Assembly: GCA_945861065.1 (NCBI GenBank)
Contig: CAMASI010000032.1
Span: forward strand, 1-41,740
Reading direction: 5' to 3'
Source: Klebsiella pneumoniae
GTDB lineage: Bacteria; Myxococcota_A; UBA796; GCA-2862545
Length of the DNA stretch: 41,740 bases
The notes beneath the pieces were generated by a model. It did not search any database. It was given only the letters and a program-made list of their open reading frames with translations, and was not told where the DNA came from. Positions 1 through 7,574 of this stretch are shown here, piece after piece; the stretch's first letter is position 1, and each line of letters starts with the position of its first letter. Both the position numbers and the translations under genes were made by a program.

Positions 1-117
1 GGCGACGGCACACGTCGAGGATCGCCGCGCAGTCAACCGCTCAACCACGCCGTTGGCGAGTACCAGGAAGTCCATGGCGACGGCGTACACATCGAGCTTC
101 TCATGGTCGAACGGCAT
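1..117 (-). pseudogene. Four-helix-bundle protein (TIGR02436 / Avd-like), 5' part, internally deleted
   Basis: Read on the minus strand from ATG 117 with a GAGG five bases upstream, the product begins MPFDHEKLDVYAVAMDF and continues to ...NGVVERL. This is the usual N-terminus of the four-helix-bundle (S23/IVP, TIGR02436) family, which is also related to the Avd accessory protein of diversity-generating retroelements. After codon 28 the reading frame turns to unrelated residues. One frame over, bases 34-1 encode DCAAILDVCRR, which resembles the later family motif (ECAAILDV). The stretch between these motifs, about 45 residues in homologues, is missing and the frame is broken. The gene is cut by the window edge, so its 3' end is unseen. 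I read it as a decayed gene; a sequencing or assembly deletion is the alternative. The family assignment is from memory of its motifs. Confidence 0.6.
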
Positions 118-140
118 CGCTGCCTCGGGTCGGGAGGGGG

Positions 141-164
141 ATCGGGATCTGGATCGGGATCGGG
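141..164. repeat. Hexamer tandem repeat (ATCGGG)x4
   Basis: There are four units of ATCGGG, the second reading ATCTGG. They lie 24-47 bases upstream of the start codon of the decayed four-helix-bundle gene, inside its probable 5' untranslated region. Confidence 0.8.
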
Positions 165-206
165 TGCGCGCAGGCGTATCGCGGAGCGGCTTTCGATCAT
201 CGCGCC

Positions 207-283
207 CATCAGCCATCAGCCATCAGCCATCAGCCATTAGCCATTAGCCATTAGCCATTTGCCATCAGCCATCAGCGATCAGC
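207..283. repeat. Heptamer tandem array (CATCAGC / CATTAGC), 11 units
   Basis: Eleven contiguous 7-base units run in this order: four CATCAGC, three CATTAGC, one CATTTGC, two CATCAGC and a final GATCAGC. A frame through such an array gives an artefactual Ser-His-Gln-Pro-Ala-Ile peptide, and I do not regard it as coding. The array is followed immediately by copies in the opposite orientation, so it can form one arm of a hairpin. Confidence 0.9.
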
Positions 284-286
284 CCC

Positions 287-340
287 GGCTAATGGCTGAT
301 GGCTAACCGCTGACGAATGGCTGATGGCTAACCGCTGACG
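287..340. repeat. Inverted heptamer copies and a perfect 25-bp tandem duplication
   Basis: From 287 the heptamer appears as its reverse complement (GGCTAATGGCTGATGGC). Bases 291-315 and 316-340 are identical 25-mers starting AATGGCTGATGG and ending CCGCTGACG. The reverse complement of 287-303 matches 268-284 with two mismatches, so a 17-bp stem with a two-base loop is possible in DNA or RNA. Confidence 0.85.
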
Positions 341-355
341 GCTTGAGCCACTCCG

Positions 356-1078
356 TCACTCGATGGTAAATGGCACATTCACGAACCAACCCTTGCCTTT
401 TTCATCGGTGACCGTGAAATCCCATGCCCAATCGCCCGTCAAGTCGAGGTGGTCGGGGGACTCATTCAGCGCGTAGCGCAACACGAGGGGCCAATGCGAC
501 AGGCCATCCTTGGTGCCCATGTTGATTTCGTCTAGCCGCGGTCCGTGCTGAGTTTGGTCTGGGTGAAACATTTCGCCGTTTTGTACCAGGTCCGCGCTGA
601 CGTCGATCGGCAAGAACGTCGTTCCGATCAATGGCAGAGGCTCTTGGCTGTCCGTCGTCAGACCCATTTCAGCGCTGACCCCGGGCACCATACTGAACAC
701 GAGAAACAGCCCGAGGTCGCCGATTAGGTCGTCTTGACTAAAGGACTTTCGGGAAACTCTGCCACAGGTCGTTACGCCCTCGAGGATTTCGTCTCCGTAC
801 GGACCGGCGTGCTGCGCAATCGGTTCCAGCCAGCCTGAGTCGAGGTCGTAGTCGTGGTTCGGAAGCTGACAGAGCATCGTCTCACGAGACTCTTCGAACG
901 ACGAACCGACCGTTCCAATAGGCGCCGTGAACAACGCAAATCCGGCCAAGTCCCACGTCGGAGACTCGAACGACGAGCGAATGATGTCCAGGCCTTCTTC
1001 CTCATACTCTTCCGCGGGAGACGGCTCGTCGGTCACCCCATCGTCTTTGGGCCCACAGGCCATCCACATCCACCACAT
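356..1078 (-). CDS. Putative lipoprotein of unknown function, ultra-short leader
   Basis: A 240-residue protein that I do not recognise. It starts at ATG 1078, with GGAG about six bases upstream and no other in-frame ATG, GTG or TTG before the preceding stop. The N-terminus MWWMWMACGPKDDG looks like a lipoprotein leader of only seven residues before Cys8, followed by an acidic, Pro/Glu-rich linker (to about residue 30). The remainder is a globular domain with conserved-looking Cys pairs near residues 69 and 105 and a C-terminal Trp/Asp-rich segment (DLTGDWAWDFTV). It lies 73 bases downstream of the FG-GAP lipoprotein gene on the same strand and may be cotranscribed with it. Surface or periplasmic localisation is inferred from the leader only. 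Confidence 0.7.
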   Translation of the reverse strand: MWWMWMACGPKDDGVTDEPSPAEEYEEEGLDIIRSSFESPTWDLAGFALFTAPIGTVGSSFEESRETMLCQLPNHDYDLDSGWLEPIAQHAGPYGDEILEGVTTCGRVSRKSFSQDDLIGDLGLFLVFSMVPGVSAEMGLTTDSQEPLPLIGTTFLPIDVSADLVQNGEMFHPDQTQHGPRLDEINMGTKDGLSHWPLVLRYALNESPDHLDLTGDWAWDFTVTDEKGKGWFVNVPFTIE

Positions 1079-1151
1079 GGTCTCTCCACGCGCCAGACTA
1101 GCGCTGAATTGGACCGACAGCGATGCGGTTGAGGGCCGCCCCTCTCTGCCG

Positions 1152-2423
1152 TCATAGCGTGGGCGAGAAAGAAGCCAGGGCCTGGCTCGTGCCGCCCGAC
1201 CCGTTCAGTCCAGGTCCGAACCACCAAACGACGCCTTCGCCGTCGAACGGAGCCCCAACAGCAAACGTTCCAGCGCCGTCCGTGGCAAGTTCAGTGCCGA
1301 AACGGCCGACGTCACCACGAACGGTCACCGGGGCCAGCGCCATGGGACGGTCTTCGATCGCGTCGAGTAGGTACACTTGGCCCATCCCGTCATTCGCACC
1401 AGGTGCCCCCACGAGCGCGTCGACGGCGCCATCGCCAGTCAGGTCTCCCGGCGCCGCCAATGCGAACCCGGACTCATCTCCGGGCGCGTTTCCTGCCATC
1501 GTTGGTGCGTCCAGGTGACCAGCACTCCCGGCGTTCAACGGTCCGAGGACGTACCAAACGGCGCCGGTCCCGTTGCGCCACTCGGGTGCGCCGCCCAACA
1601 GGTCAAGGGTGCCGTCGCCGGACCAGTCCGCAAGCGCGACCGAAGTGCCGAACCCGCTGCCGACCTCGGTGTCCCAGGTCCAACCTGTTGTGTTGTTGTC
1701 GACCGAGCCCCCGAAAGGGCCGGGTGCTGCGAAGATCTGATCGATACCCGGGGCGCCCACCACGAGGTCGGCTACCCCGTCTCCGTCGAGATCGTGGTCG
1801 ATCGTCAACGTGTGTTCGGTGCCCAGTGCTGCGTCTGAAAAGGTCGTCGTGTACGAACCGACAACGGTTGGGTCCCCGTCGACCGCACCTTCGTAGAAGA
1901 AGATCTGGCCGGAGCGCTCTCCGAGCCCGAATCCGTCGGCGTCCGGTGCGCTGACGGCGAGGTCTGCGTAGCCGTTCCCGTCGATGTCATTGCACGCGGT
2001 TGACCATCCGGTGCGAACGCCGTGCAGTGTCCCGCCAACGAGGCTGCCCGCCGACACGTCGATTTCCCCGCTCAGTGGCGCGTCGAACACCCGAAAGCCG
2101 CCTTGGTCGCCGTTCCCGTCGGGCAATCCAACGATGGCCTCCATCTGTCCATCGCCATCGAGGTCGGGGCATCCCGAGATGCCGATTCCGACCTCGCCAG
2201 GGGGTCCGCTCAGGGTGGCCGCTGCGGTCAGTGTCGCGCCGCTGATGGCGTAGACGACCCCGTCGACCCCAGGCGCTGCAACCAACCAGTCGCCTAGCCC
2301 GTCGCCAGTGAGGTCGGCGCTCCATGCAATGCGCGACCCGGCCTGAGCGGTCGGCGCTTGAACGGACGTGTCTGCCCCTTCGGGTGCTGCCTTGCACGCG
2401 ATGATCAGCCACATGCGCGCCAT
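1152..2423 (-). CDS. FG-GAP repeat (integrin-alpha-like beta-propeller) lipoprotein
   Basis: A secreted protein of about 420 residues made almost entirely of FG-GAP repeats. At least six calcium-loop motifs of the DxDGDGxxDLxVGAP type are visible, among them DLTGDGLGDWLVAAP, DLDGDGVADLVVGAP and DLTGDGAVDALVGAP. Together they predict a seven-bladed beta-propeller. Two starts are possible: ATG 2423 (MARMWLIIAC) and ATG 2414 (MWLIIAC). Both give a short lipobox leader ending in Ile-Ala-Cys, and neither has a clear Shine-Dalgarno sequence. The frame stays open further upstream, to about 2834, but that part resembles no signal peptide and overlaps the divergent gene. FG-GAP proteins usually act in adhesion or carbohydrate and protein binding at the cell surface; no specific ligand can be inferred. 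Confidence 0.85.
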   Translation of the reverse strand: MARMWLIIACKAAPEGADTSVQAPTAQAGSRIAWSADLTGDGLGDWLVAAPGVDGVVYAISGATLTAAATLSGPPGEVGIGISGCPDLDGDGQMEAIVGLPDGNGDQGGFRVFDAPLSGEIDVSAGSLVGGTLHGVRTGWSTACNDIDGNGYADLAVSAPDADGFGLGERSGQIFFYEGAVDGDPTVVGSYTTTFSDAALGTEHTLTIDHDLDGDGVADLVVGAPGIDQIFAAPGPFGGSVDNNTTGWTWDTEVGSGFGTSVALADWSGDGTLDLLGGAPEWRNGTGAVWYVLGPLNAGSAGHLDAPTMAGNAPGDESGFALAAPGDLTGDGAVDALVGAPGANDGMGQVYLLDAIEDRPMALAPVTVRGDVGRFGTELATDGAGTFAVGAPFDGEGVVWWFGPGLNGSGGTSQALASFSPTL

Positions 2424-2520
2424 TGACCGGTCTGGCCGGGCGCGGCAACCCCAAACTGGTTGAAGCACCGTCGCATGGCCGACGCCGCCTGACAGCCTTA
2501 GTTTGAGCCAGAGGTTGCGC

Positions 2521-3663
2521 ATGTGGTTCGTGGTGACGGTTGGAAGCGCGCTTGCAGGGACCTGTGATGTCAAAGCGCTGAAGGCTGAACTCAACGCAGC
2601 GAGCCCGGTAGCTGCCCCCGACCTGTACGTTGCGATCGCAAGTTGCGACCCGGTCGCCGCGAAGGCCGTTGCAAAGCTGGCTTTGAGCAAGACCTTGGAT
2701 GGCGAAAAAGCGTGGAATGCGGTGCTCGCTGCGTTGCGCGTCGGTGCCGAGGCTGAGGTGTTGACGTGGATCAACGCGCTTGAGCCGGACTTGCGTAGCC
2801 GATCGGCTGATTGGCTGGGTGCACGCTGCGCCACGGAGCCAACGGTTCAGACTTTTTTCTCGGGCGCTGAGAAATCTATGGGCGACGCGTTCTGGAAAGA
2901 CCGATGGTACCGCGGATTGTCCGAGTGTCGTGTGCCCGCCGTCACGACGCTGCTCGCATCTGGGCTTTCCAATCCGATTACGGGAAGTGGCGCGAGAGAT
3001 CGCGGCCAATTCTTCGGTCTTGTCGAAACCTACGCGAGGAATGCCCAGGCGGGCGCGATTCCCGAATTGGTACGGCTCATCGCCACGATTCGGGACCCCA
3101 AAGAGGTGCGCCTCTTGGTGTCAGCCTTTGCGGACGCAGCCGGGGTGGGCGGCGCGTCCGACCCGAATGCCGCCGCGGCCGCGAAGAAAGCGCTGATCGA
3201 GTTGGGTCCTACCTTGCCGCCCGAGGCCACTCAGGCCGCACGCGACACGCTGCGGGCCCTTGGCGACGAAGCCGCCGCGAACAGTTTTGTCTCCTATCGT
3301 TGGCCGGATCGCGTGGCCGACGGTGCGTACGCGTGGGCCGTTTCTTCCGTCGAGACGTGGACCTGCAAGAACGGGAAAAAGGGCGCCACGTTGCACACTG
3401 GCCTCGTGCTTGAACCGCTGAGTCGGTGGCCAGACGCGGTCGCCACAGCCGTAGATGCAGGCATTAGTCAACAGTGGGCGATGGATTCCGGTGCCAAGTG
3501 TAAAGGCGAGGGTAATGTTGTGACTTCGATATCCGAAGAGCCCGTCACCGATGGCGGCACGGCAACGTTTGCTGACGCACAGACCGCGTTCAAGCCCATC
3601 GCCGCGGGGGTTGAGAAGCCGGAGGTACGCCTGGAAGCGCCGTGGAAGTTGTCAGCGATTTGA
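2521..3663 (+). CDS. Secreted alpha-helical (HEAT-like) protein of unknown function
   Basis: A 380-residue protein. ATG 2521 is chosen because AGAGG lies six bases upstream at 2510-2514; TTG 2503 would add MSQRLR. The N-terminus MWFVVTVGSALAG is a short uncharged leader followed by Thr-Cys-Asp, so either signal peptidase I cleavage or a Cys-anchored form is possible. The mature part is rich in Ala, Leu and Val helices (KALKAELNAASP, AIPELVRLIATIRDPKEVRLL) spaced like HEAT or ARM repeats to about residue 250. A more beta-like C-terminal domain follows with cysteines in ETWTCKNGKK and GAKCKGEG. It is divergent from the FG-GAP gene across roughly 100 bases. The function is not recognised. Confidence 0.7.
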   Translation: MWFVVTVGSALAGTCDVKALKAELNAASPVAAPDLYVAIASCDPVAAKAVAKLALSKTLDGEKAWNAVLAALRVGAEAEVLTWINALEPDLRSRSADWLGARCATEPTVQTFFSGAEKSMGDAFWKDRWYRGLSECRVPAVTTLLASGLSNPITGSGARDRGQFFGLVETYARNAQAGAIPELVRLIATIRDPKEVRLLVSAFADAAGVGGASDPNAAAAAKKALIELGPTLPPEATQAARDTLRALGDEAAANSFVSYRWPDRVADGAYAWAVSSVETWTCKNGKKGATLHTGLVLEPLSRWPDAVATAVDAGISQQWAMDSGAKCKGEGNVVTSISEEPVTDGGTATFADAQTAFKPIAAGVEKPEVRLEAPWKLSAI

Positions 3664-3780
3664 GGTAAATCCACGGGCGTTGCGAATTTCGTTCGCCAGC
3701 GGGCCCGGAGCGTGTGAAGATCTGGCCTCCCGCCCGTTCAATCCCCACATTCCCGCCCCGCCTCCGCCCCGGAGTCCCCA

Positions 3781-5673
3781 ATGACCCTCCTGTATGTGCT
3801 TGCCTTTTTGGTTGTACCGCCCGCGTTCGCGTCTCAACGCTCGGACGAATCGACCGAGGTCGGACAAGGAAAATCGAAGAAGAAACACAAGAACCAGGGC
3901 GCGGAAGAAGCCCCGGTTCCGGACCCCGGGCCATACGAGCCGGAGCCGGAAGATGGTGTGTGGGAATGGGTGGATAGGCTCGAAGGCGAGATTCCCAGAG
4001 AAGACGCCATCGAGGGTCGTGCGGAGTTGGAACAGGCACGTGCGAGCGAAGCCACGGCGGACGAAACTGCGCTGTTGGCCACCAGCAACCACCCACTGTA
4101 CCTCGATCTGGTGGATGCTTCCGAGTTTGACATTCCGGTGGCGGTGAATCCGGAGGTTGAAAAATGGGTCGCGTATTTCACCGGACCCGGGCGGTCTTAT
4201 TACGAGCGTTGGCTCGGGCGTTCTACGCGCTTCCGTCCGATGATGTACCGTGAGTTGGATAAGGCCGGATTGCCTCGTGACCTCGTGTACTTGTCCATGA
4301 TCGAGAGCGGCTACAACGCTTATGCCTGGAGTAGCGCATCGGCCTCAGGGTTGTGGCAGTTCATCAGCAGCACTGGCCGGGCCTACGACTTGCGGGTGGA
4401 CTACTGGGTCGACGACCGGCGTGACCCGGAGGATTCACTCGGTGCCGCCATCGCATTCCTGGGCGAACTGCACCGGAGTTTTGGGAAATGGGAGTTGGCG
4501 TGGGCGTCGTACAATGGCGGCCCGGGACGTGTGAAGCGCGCGGTCGCGGGCGCCGGGTCGGAGGACTTTTGGGTGCTGGCCCGCGGTGCTTGGTTGCACA
4601 CGGAAACGGATAATTATGTACCGAAAATTATGGCCGCAGCCATCATCGGTAAACACCCGGAGCGCTACGGATTTACCGACATCGTTTACCAAGACGAGTT
4701 GGTGTACGAGACGCGGCCCGTCGAAGGCAACGTGCCATTGGACGTCATCGCCAAGGCCTCCGGAGTTGCCGTCGAGGAACTGCAGATTCTCAACCCAGCC
4801 CTGAAGCGGTTTGTCACTCCCCCAGAGGGCTATGAACTGCGCTTGCCCGTGGGTGCGGGGGACCGGACTGTCGCAGCGCTTGCGTCCATGCCCGCCGAAC
4901 TCAAAGTCGTGGTCACCACCCGATACAAAGTTCGCTCGGGCGACACGCTCAGCAAGATTGCCAACAAATACGGCGTGACCGTTTCGGAATTGATGTCAGC
5001 GAATGGCCTCAAGAGTGCTAACCGGATCGAAGTGGGCGTCATGCTCGAAGTCCCAGGTCAGGCCGGCAAAGAAATGGCGGCGCCGCGACCTGTCGAGGTG
5101 GCCTCGTTGCCTATGGCCGTGCGGTCTGACACGAGTTCCGCGTCCGTCTCCCGACCGACCACCAAAAGCGCACCCGCCGCCAAAGCGACGCGCCACACGG
5201 TGCGCAGCGGCGACACCCTCTCGGAGTTGGCGGATCGTTATGGACTCAGCGTTGGGCAGCTAAAGTCCTACAACGGCCTTTCCACCAGCACGATCCAGGT
5301 TGGGCAGTCGCTGAGGCTGACACAGGGCACAGCCGAAACGGCGGCGAAGACTTCGTCGCGGCATACGTTGCGTCGCGGCGAAACGCTGTCCGGTGTGGCC
5401 GATAGTTTCGACGTTTCCGTGGCAGATTTGATGCGCTGGAACAGCATCAAGGACGCTTCTGACGTGGAAGCAGGGCGGGTTCTGGTGGTGTCGGGCCCGG
5501 CGGCGACGTCTGCGTCGACGTCGAATTCTACGACCACAGTTACCGTTCGGTCAGGCGATACGTTGTGGGAAATTGCGAACCGCAACGGCGTCACCGTGCA
5601 GCAGCTGCAAGGGTGGAATGGCCTGAAGGGCACGTCGATTCAAGCTGGCCAGAAACTCAAGGTCAAGAAGTGA
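3781..5673 (+). CDS. mltD: Membrane-associated lytic murein transglycosylase D-type with LysM repeats
   Basis: This 630-residue enzyme should cleave the beta-1,4 MurNAc-GlcNAc bond of peptidoglycan, producing 1,6-anhydro ends in the periplasm. The leader is MTLLYVLAFLVVPPAFA (no basic residues), followed by a Lys/Glu-rich linker. The SLT/GH23 domain spans about residues 120-290. Its catalytic Glu is E175 in the motif MIESGYN, followed by ASGLWQFISSTGR and ASYNGGPGR, all typical of MltD. A degenerate LysM-like segment at about 300-350 precedes four clear LysM domains starting near residues 380, 470, 526 and 585 (each with RSGDTL or RRGETL). E. coli MltD has two LysM domains, so this is an expanded array. 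ATG 3781 is preceded by GGAG. The stop codon overlaps the GTG start of moeA, so translation of the two may be coupled despite unrelated functions. Confidence 0.93.
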   Translation: MTLLYVLAFLVVPPAFASQRSDESTEVGQGKSKKKHKNQGAEEAPVPDPGPYEPEPEDGVWEWVDRLEGEIPREDAIEGRAELEQARASEATADETALLATSNHPLYLDLVDASEFDIPVAVNPEVEKWVAYFTGPGRSYYERWLGRSTRFRPMMYRELDKAGLPRDLVYLSMIESGYNAYAWSSASASGLWQFISSTGRAYDLRVDYWVDDRRDPEDSLGAAIAFLGELHRSFGKWELAWASYNGGPGRVKRAVAGAGSEDFWVLARGAWLHTETDNYVPKIMAAAIIGKHPERYGFTDIVYQDELVYETRPVEGNVPLDVIAKASGVAVEELQILNPALKRFVTPPEGYELRLPVGAGDRTVAALASMPAELKVVVTTRYKVRSGDTLSKIANKYGVTVSELMSANGLKSANRIEVGVMLEVPGQAGKEMAAPRPVEVASLPMAVRSDTSSASVSRPTTKSAPAAKATRHTVRSGDTLSELADRYGLSVGQLKSYNGLSTSTIQVGQSLRLTQGTAETAAKTSSRHTLRRGETLSGVADSFDVSVADLMRWNSIKDASDVEAGRVLVVSGPAATSASTSNSTTTVTVRSGDTLWEIANRNGVTVQQLQGWNGLKGTSIQAGQKLKVKK

Positions 5674-6902
5674 TCTCGATCGAGCAGGCCCAGGCGCGCA
5701 TCCTTTCGGGGGTGACGCCAGGACCCTCGGAATTGGTTCCGCTGCCGGAAGCCCGTGGGCGGACCCTTTCGGAAACCGTGCACTCTCACCTCGCGATTCC
5801 GAGGTGGGACAATTCCGCGATGGATGGGTACGCCATGCGTGCGGCGGACAGCGCACAAGGCGATGTGACGTTGCGCCTTGTCGGCGTGTTTGGGGCCGGT
5901 GCGGTGGCGGACAAGCCTGTGAATCGCGGTGAGGCGATGGGGATCACGACCGGCGCTCCCATGCCGGAGGGTGCAGACGCGGTCGTGATGGTGGAACGAA
6001 CGGACGGCGCGCGAACGGGCCACGTTCGGGTTTCGGGTCGGGTCGGCGTGGGCGACCACATCCGGCGGGCGGGAGAGGACATCGCGGCGGGTGCGCCTGT
6101 GTTGTTCGCAGGCGAACGGGTGACACCGGGCAGGCTTGGGGTCGCAGCGTCCATGGGACTTTCGCACCTGGCGGTTCGGGTTCGACCGAGGATTGCGGTC
6201 CTCGCGACCGGCAATGAGGTCGTCGCTCCAGGCGCGCCGCTCGGACCGGGGCAGTTGTGGTCGTCCAATCAAGTGGCGTTATCGGCGGCCATTGAGGAAC
6301 AAGGGGGAATTGCGGTCGACGGAGGGATTGCGCCCGACGATTTGGAAACTACCGTGGAAATGCTGCGGAAATGTATGGCGTACGCGGACGCGGTCATTAC
6401 CACCGGCGGTGTCTCTGTCGGCGCGTATGACGTGGTCAAGGAGGCCTTCGCCGCCGTCGGTGCGACGATGGATTTTTGGCGCGTGGATATGAAACCCGGA
6501 AAGCCGCTCGCGGTGGGCAGGGCCGGGCACACTGTCCTGTTGGGCCTGCCTGGAAACCCCGTCAGCGCGCTGGTGAATTTTCATGTGTTCGTGCGTCCGT
6601 GGATACGGAGTTGGCTTGGAGACCCGAACCCGTTTCATGGTCGGGTGACGGCGGTGGCGGACGCGCCTATTGTCGACGTTGTTGGACGCGTGAAATTGGT
6701 TCGGGTGACCCTGAGCGTGGACGCCTCTGGCACCATTCGAGCACGTCCTACCGGCTCACAATCCAGTGGAGCCGCCACTTCGATGGCGAGGGCGCACGGA
6801 TTGGCAATACTCCCCGGGGAATGTGGGGGTGTAGCCATGGGGGAACGCGTCGAAGTGCTGCTGCTCGACGCCACAGGATTTGACCGAAATGCGCCGGGTT
6901 GA
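5670..6902 (+). CDS. moeA: Molybdopterin molybdenumtransferase MoeA
   Basis: A 410-residue MoeA that inserts molybdate into adenylylated molybdopterin in the last step of molybdenum cofactor synthesis. Family motifs appear in order: WDNSAMDGYAMR near residue 46, GAPMPEGADAVVMVE, the MoCF-domain signature TTGGVSVGAYDVVK, DMKPGKPLAVG and GLPGNPVSALVNF. Length matches the family norm of about 400-420. GTG 5670 is chosen because it overlaps the previous stop as GTGA and places MISIEQAQARIL at the N-terminus; no ATG fits. It overlaps mobA by 14 bases at its 3' end, so moeA and mobA form an operon for cofactor maturation. Confidence 0.95.
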   Translation: MISIEQAQARILSGVTPGPSELVPLPEARGRTLSETVHSHLAIPRWDNSAMDGYAMRAADSAQGDVTLRLVGVFGAGAVADKPVNRGEAMGITTGAPMPEGADAVVMVERTDGARTGHVRVSGRVGVGDHIRRAGEDIAAGAPVLFAGERVTPGRLGVAASMGLSHLAVRVRPRIAVLATGNEVVAPGAPLGPGQLWSSNQVALSAAIEEQGGIAVDGGIAPDDLETTVEMLRKCMAYADAVITTGGVSVGAYDVVKEAFAAVGATMDFWRVDMKPGKPLAVGRAGHTVLLGLPGNPVSALVNFHVFVRPWIRSWLGDPNPFHGRVTAVADAPIVDVVGRVKLVRVTLSVDASGTIRARPTGSQSSGAATSMARAHGLAILPGECGGVAMGERVEVLLLDATGFDRNAPG

Positions 6903-7548
6903 GGGGTTTGTTCTCGCCGGTGGACGCGGACGTCGCATGGGTGTGGATAAGGCCCGCGTGGCGTGGAACGGCTGGCCTCTGGCGGTGGTGATGGCGCAAC
7001 GCCTGTTGCCGCATTGCGTGAGTGTGGCGCTCGTAAGGAAACAACAGGAATCCTGGATGGGTCCGGATGGGCGTGCCATTCGGGTCGTGCTGGATGGCGC
7101 GGAAGACGTTCATCCCTTGACGGGAATCGTAGCGGCGTTGCGCCACGCTGTGGAGGATCTGGTCTTGGTAGTACCGTGTGATCTTCCGCATTTGACCGAC
7201 GAAGACATCACAAAGCTGGTCGACTCAGGGCCGGCGGTGGCTAGGGTGGGCAATGAGATTCAACCGCTGGTTGCGGTGCTTCCCCGTGAGATGTGCGATG
7301 AGCTGGAGGAAGCGAGGAAAGCAGGCTTGTCTGCCCGCGTTGCGCTCGGATCGCTTCCCTTTCTAGAACTCCCTGACACGGCGAGTCGAGACGTCGATCA
7401 TTGGGTCGGTCGAGGTCCCGTCGAAACGTTGCTGGCGCGCTGCCCGTTGGCAACGGCGAATCGCAGCCGGGTCGCCGAAGGTGAGGTTCTGAGGCTGGCA
7501 GCCCGTGGCGCGGTCGACCCGACAAACTGGTTTCCGCGCCCGGAATGA
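6889..7548 (+). CDS. mobA: Molybdenum cofactor guanylyltransferase MobA-like
   Basis: A 219-residue nucleotidyltransferase expected to transfer GMP or another NMP onto molybdopterin. The N-terminal signature LAGGRGRRMGVDKA (residues 9-22) carries the glycine-rich NTP loop and Lys21. VVPCDLPHLT is the metal-binding Asp motif, and QPLVAVLPREM follows. ATG 6889 lies inside the end of moeA with AGGA upstream; TTG 6880 is possible but less likely. It is slightly longer than E. coli MobA (194 residues), with a C-terminal tail of about 25 residues. The pairing with moeA supports a cofactor role. It could make the cytosine form (MocA-like), since the sequence alone does not decide GTP versus CTP. Confidence 0.88.
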   Translation: MRRVEGFVLAGGRGRRMGVDKARVAWNGWPLAVVMAQRLLPHCVSVALVRKQQESWMGPDGRAIRVVLDGAEDVHPLTGIVAALRHAVEDLVLVVPCDLPHLTDEDITKLVDSGPAVARVGNEIQPLVAVLPREMCDELEEARKAGLSARVALGSLPFLELPDTASRDVDHWVGRGPVETLLARCPLATANRSRVAEGEVLRLAARGAVDPTNWFPRPE

Positions 7549-7574
7549 CGAATTGTGTCAGCGCAAGCCGGCCC

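Noticed and set aside
53..247. Plus-strand frame over the repeat region at the left edge
   Set aside because: It consists of antisense to the four-helix-bundle fragment and translated heptamer repeats, with no ribosome site.
207..340. CRISPR array
   Set aside because: The repeats are contiguous heptamers without unique spacers, and no cas genes are present.
2424..2834. Upstream extension of the FG-GAP gene
   Set aside because: The extra residues are low-complexity, overlap the divergent gene and push the lipobox leader (MWLIIAC) to mid-protein.
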